DNA of 64,000 bases from Mycolicibacterium frederiksbergense. Its GTDB lineage: Bacteria; Actinomycetota; Actinomycetes; Mycobacteriales; Mycobacteriaceae. Shown piece after piece: positions 61,783 to 64,000 of the stretch. The notes below the pieces were generated by a model, which did no database searches, had not been told where the DNA came from, and saw only the letters and a program-made list of their open reading frames with translations. A program made the translations under genes and the position numbers. Positions within the stretch are counted from its first letter, which is position 1; every line of letters starts with the position of its first letter. Location of the stretch: contig NZ_CP038799.1 of assembly GCF_012223425.1 (NCBI RefSeq), forward strand, positions 2,480,001-2,544,000, in the 5' to 3' direction.

Positions 61783-62127
61783 CTGCTGACCGGAATCTCG
61801 GCAGGATCGATCTGCTGGCACGCCGGGGGCACGACTGACTCGTTTGGCCCCGCGCTTCAACCGATCAGCAATGGGTTGGGTTTCCTGCCGTATGGCAATG
61901 GTGTGCACTACGACTCCGAGGAACAACGCCGGCCATTGCTGCATAGCCTGGTCGCAAATCGGGTGTTGCCGGCCTCCTACGCCACCGATGACGGGGCAGG
62001 ACTGCTCTACCGCGGAACAACGTTTGTGGAGGCGGTCGCTGAGAAAAGTTCAGCGGGAGCATATTTCGTGCAGGCACTGGGAGATGGCGCGGCCGAGACC
62101 GCGCTAGATGTGCGGCGGCTGCCATGA
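61783..62127 (+). pseudogene. Peptidase E (S51 family), truncated at the front
   Basis: The frame reads LTGISAGSICWHAGGTTDSF, then GLGFLPYGNGVHYDSEEQRR and SYATDDGAGLLYRGTTFVEA, ending at 62127. GxSAGSICW holds the nucleophile Ser of S51 peptidases (peptidase E, Asp-dipeptidase), and HYDSE and DDGAG are further family motifs. About the first half of the protein is missing and the border coincides with the end of the IS3 element. It is the first recognisable gene at the right side of the island. Confidence 0.8.
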
Positions 62128-62597
62128 CCACGATTACGTTCCGCGCGGCCGTTGTCGAGGACTTCGAGTTCATTTTCGAGCTGCACAAGGCCACGCTGGG
62201 TCCGTACGTGAATCAGGTGTGGGGCTGGGATGACGAGGATCAGCGCGCGTATCTGAGCCGCACACTCGATATCGCTGCCACCCAGGTGATCGTCGTTGAC
62301 GGCGTCGATGCGGGACGGCTGAACCTCGCCCACCAGGAGGGCGATGTGTACGTGGGTCTGATCGAGGTTGCGGCGGGCTTTCAGCGCCGAGGGATCGGCA
62401 GCCGCATTCTGCGTGATGTGCTGGATGACGCGTTCGGCGCCGATCGCGGTGTGCGCCTGAGCGTGTTGAAGGTCAACAGCGATGCCCACCGTCCATACCG
62501 GCGTCTGGGGTTCGTCGAAGAGGAGGTCGAGGACGCAGACGCGGACGTCCGTGTGCATCTGCGCGCCCATCCGCCGGCATACTCGCATTCGGGGTGA
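62124..62597 (+). CDS. GNAT-family acetyltransferase
   Basis: The 157-residue protein has the GNAT fold with the acetyl-CoA loop in VAAGFQRRGIGSRILRDVLD (motif A, about 88-108) and the C-terminal VNSDAHRPYRRLGFVEEE (motif B). The substrate is not known. ATG overlaps the peptidase E stop codon (ATGA). As the peptidase gene is cut, its old promoter is lost and expression may now depend on the IS element. Confidence 0.9.
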   Translation: MTTITFRAAVVEDFEFIFELHKATLGPYVNQVWGWDDEDQRAYLSRTLDIAATQVIVVDGVDAGRLNLAHQEGDVYVGLIEVAAGFQRRGIGSRILRDVLDDAFGADRGVRLSVLKVNSDAHRPYRRLGFVEEEVEDADADVRVHLRAHPPAYSHSG

Positions 62598-62601
62598 CGG
62601 G

Positions 62602-63082
62602 ATGTCGGTGACGTTGCGTGCAGCCACGCCTGGTGATCGTCGGTTCATGGTCAAGATGGCGCGGTACGCCTGCGTGATCGAAGATCGGCCCCTGCCCGAC
62701 CCGGACGATGACGAGGTGCTGGAGATGTTGCCCGCGCCGGGAACCGTGGCGATCATCGCCGAGGACTGTCAAGGATCGCCGGCCGGGGCAGTGTGGACCT
62801 ATCACAGCAATCCACCGCTGCGCACGGATGCTCTCGGGGTGCCGTTGCCCGAGCTGTGCATGGCGGTCGTGCCGGAACAGCGCGGCGCCGGCATCGGGGG
62901 GAGTGCTGCTGGATGCTCTGTTCGCAGAACTCGCGCAACTGTTCGACACAATGTGCACCAACGTCCACGTCCGCAATCCCGCACGACGGCTCTACGAACG
63001 CAAGGGCTTCCGCGAGGTCGGCCAAGGCCACGGCCCGCTGGGGATAGCGATGCTCAAAGACCTACGTAGAGAAAATGATTGA
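62602..63082 (+). pseudogene. GNAT-family acetyltransferase, frameshifted
   Basis: The protein begins MSVTLRAATPGDRRFMVKMA and reads to MAVVPEQRGAGIGG, the acetyl-CoA loop. A run of six G (62896-62901) shifts the frame; in the other frame it continues VLLDALFAELAQLFDTMCTN, VHVRNPARRLYERKGFREVG and ends at 63082. With one G fewer the gene would be a normal GNAT of about 160 residues. A sequencing error is as likely as a real mutation. Confidence 0.8.
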
Positions 63083-63199
63083 CACAGCCACCTGGATCCC
63101 GGTTTCGTACTTGGACTACAGCGCTCCCGTGGCGTCGCGCAAGTAATCACCAGCGATGAAGAATTCGGCTGCGCGTTCTTGCCGGTAGCGTCGTTGCTC

Positions 63200-63730
63200 A
63201 TGATCGTCTGGATAAACGGAACCCATGGTGTGGGCAAAACGACAACCAGCGCTCTGCTCCAAGGACTGCTCCCGGACTCGCGCGTCTTCGATGCGGAGAC
63301 GGTCGGCGGGATGTTAATGGATATCACCCCGGGTCTACCGGAGACTGACAACTTCCAGCATTGGCCGCCATGGCGACCGCTCGTAGTCGAGACTGCCCGT
63401 CACGTCCTGGCCTTCACCGGTGGCACATTGGTGGTGCCGATGACGGTGCTGGTCCAGCAGTACTGGCGTGAGATCAGCTCAGGATTGCAGAGCTACGGTA
63501 TCCCGTTGCGGCACTATGTCCTTCATGCCGATCAGGAGACGTTGCGCACACGGATCGAACGCGACACCGAGATGGGGCCGTCGGCGTTCCGGCTGGCCTA
63601 CCTGCGGGCCTACGAGGATGCAGCACGCACGTGGCTGCACGAAGCGGCAGAAGTCATCGACACCGTGGATATCGCTCCCGAAGGCGTAGCCACCAGGATT
63701 GCTGACGCAGTCATAGGCAGTTCTCGTTGA
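63200..63730 (+). CDS. TmrB-like P-loop protein
   Basis: The 176-residue protein starts MIVWINGTHGVGKTTTSALL, with a Walker A motif at the very N-terminus, then DAETVGGMLMDITPGLPETD and RTRIERDTEMGPSAFRLAYL. It resembles the TmrB/AAA_33-type small kinases, one of which gives tunicamycin resistance in Bacillus. The substrate here is unknown. No ribosome site is seen, but TAGCGT lies 8 bases before ATG 63200, which suggests leaderless expression. Confidence 0.8.
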   Translation: MIVWINGTHGVGKTTTSALLQGLLPDSRVFDAETVGGMLMDITPGLPETDNFQHWPPWRPLVVETARHVLAFTGGTLVVPMTVLVQQYWREISSGLQSYGIPLRHYVLHADQETLRTRIERDTEMGPSAFRLAYLRAYEDAARTWLHEAAEVIDTVDIAPEGVATRIADAVIGSSR

Positions 63731-63870
63731 GCTATCGGTGGCCGGCTAGTGCGTTTCCTTGCCGGAGTGCGTTGAACGCCGACGGACGCGCTGTCGTGGC
63801 GTGGCGAGTCTCTACCGTGGCCGTCGACTCGGGCGGCCGATGAGATCGGTGAGCGAACCTGCCCACGGTG

Positions 63871-64000
63871 TCACTCCAGCGGCTCGGGCGTGAAGGTGAC
63901 GTCGACATCGCCCACGGTCATCGTCACCTGACCTTCCATCACCATCACCTGCGCCGAGACCCGGCGATCGACGGTCTGGGCCAGCTGCTGCACCGCTGCA
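63871..64000 (-). CDS. Unidentified protein, C-terminal end (partial)
   Basis: The minus strand reads AAVQQLAQTVDRRVSAQVMV, then MEGQVTMTVGDVDVTFTPEP and ends LE at 63871. The frame is open to the window edge. I do not recognise the family. Between 63731 and 63870 nothing else is visible. Confidence 0.5.
   Translation of the reverse strand, partial: AAVQQLAQTVDRRVSAQVMVMEGQVTMTVGDVDVTFTPEPLE

Noticed and set aside
63060..63069. ACCTACGTAG as a further BlaI-type site
   Set aside because: Only one half is present, and it lies inside the end of the acetyltransferase coding sequence.
1..64000. CRISPR arrays, tRNA or rRNA genes
   Set aside because: No regularly spaced direct repeats and no tRNA-like or rRNA-like sequence was seen on either strand.

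Overview
The window is a high-GC actinobacterial chromosome, almost certainly a Mycobacterium (Mycolicibacterium type). The first 12.3 kb keep the gene order known from M. tuberculosis Rv0047c-Rv0058: PadR regulator, DUF1707 membrane proteins (here two tandem copies), a CxxC protein, ponA1, a GT87-type membrane protein, rpsF, ssb, rpsR, rplI and dnaB. DnaB carries two inteins, a 143-residue mini-intein starting with Ala inside the Walker A loop and a 425-residue LAGLIDADG intein.

From just behind dnaB (12.3 kb) to about 61.8 kb the sequence is an accessory island. Its left edge holds the wreck of a Tn7-like element: a tnsA-like gene split by an IS3-family element, and a tnsB-like start cut by an IS5-family element. 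Inside are IS3, IS5 and IS630 elements, remnants of IS110 and IS256 transposases, and many broken genes. The right edge is another IS3-family element with no visible target duplication. It truncates a peptidase E gene and is followed by two acetyltransferase genes, a TmrB-like P-loop protein and an unidentified gene leaving the window.

The cargo is a copper and cell-wall island. Copper genes are copZ-like, a secreted metal protein, a CopA-type ATPase (CPC), a YHS-domain protein, a RicR-type repressor, a CopB-type ATPase (CPH), a His-rich membrane protein, YcnI (DUF1775) with a cupredoxin-like lipoprotein and a polytopic membrane protein, lpqS-cysK2-MFS, multicopper oxidase MmcO, a rhodanese lipoprotein, two DUF305 lipoproteins and an MPT63-like protein with a Cys/Met-rich tail. 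Cell-wall genes are three NlpC/P60 endopeptidases and one intact plus two decayed L,D-transpeptidases. Regulators are two BlaI/CopY repressors with M56 proteases (one protease dead), two OmpR-type two-component pairs (one broken), a degenerate response regulator and an AraC protein.

Three families of repeated operator-like DNA tie these genes together. (1) A 23-bp dyad, ATCTACGTAG-N3-CTACGTAGAT, occurs about a dozen times in front of both BlaI loci, the NlpC/P60 genes, DUF305 genes, ycnI, the MPT63-like gene and one L,D-transpeptidase; I infer it is the BlaI operator. (2) An 11-bp-spaced direct repeat, TTCATC-N5-TTTATC, occurs six times in front of both DUF305 genes, both response regulators and the transpeptidase loci; I infer it is the site of the two-component regulators. 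(3) TACCC-N5-GGGTA palindromes occur four times and fit a RicR/CsoR operator. The picture is a mobile copper-resistance island in which envelope remodelling enzymes are wired to the same sensors as the copper proteins. A duplicated module (DUF305 / kinase-regulator / small membrane protein) is intact in one copy and decaying in the other.
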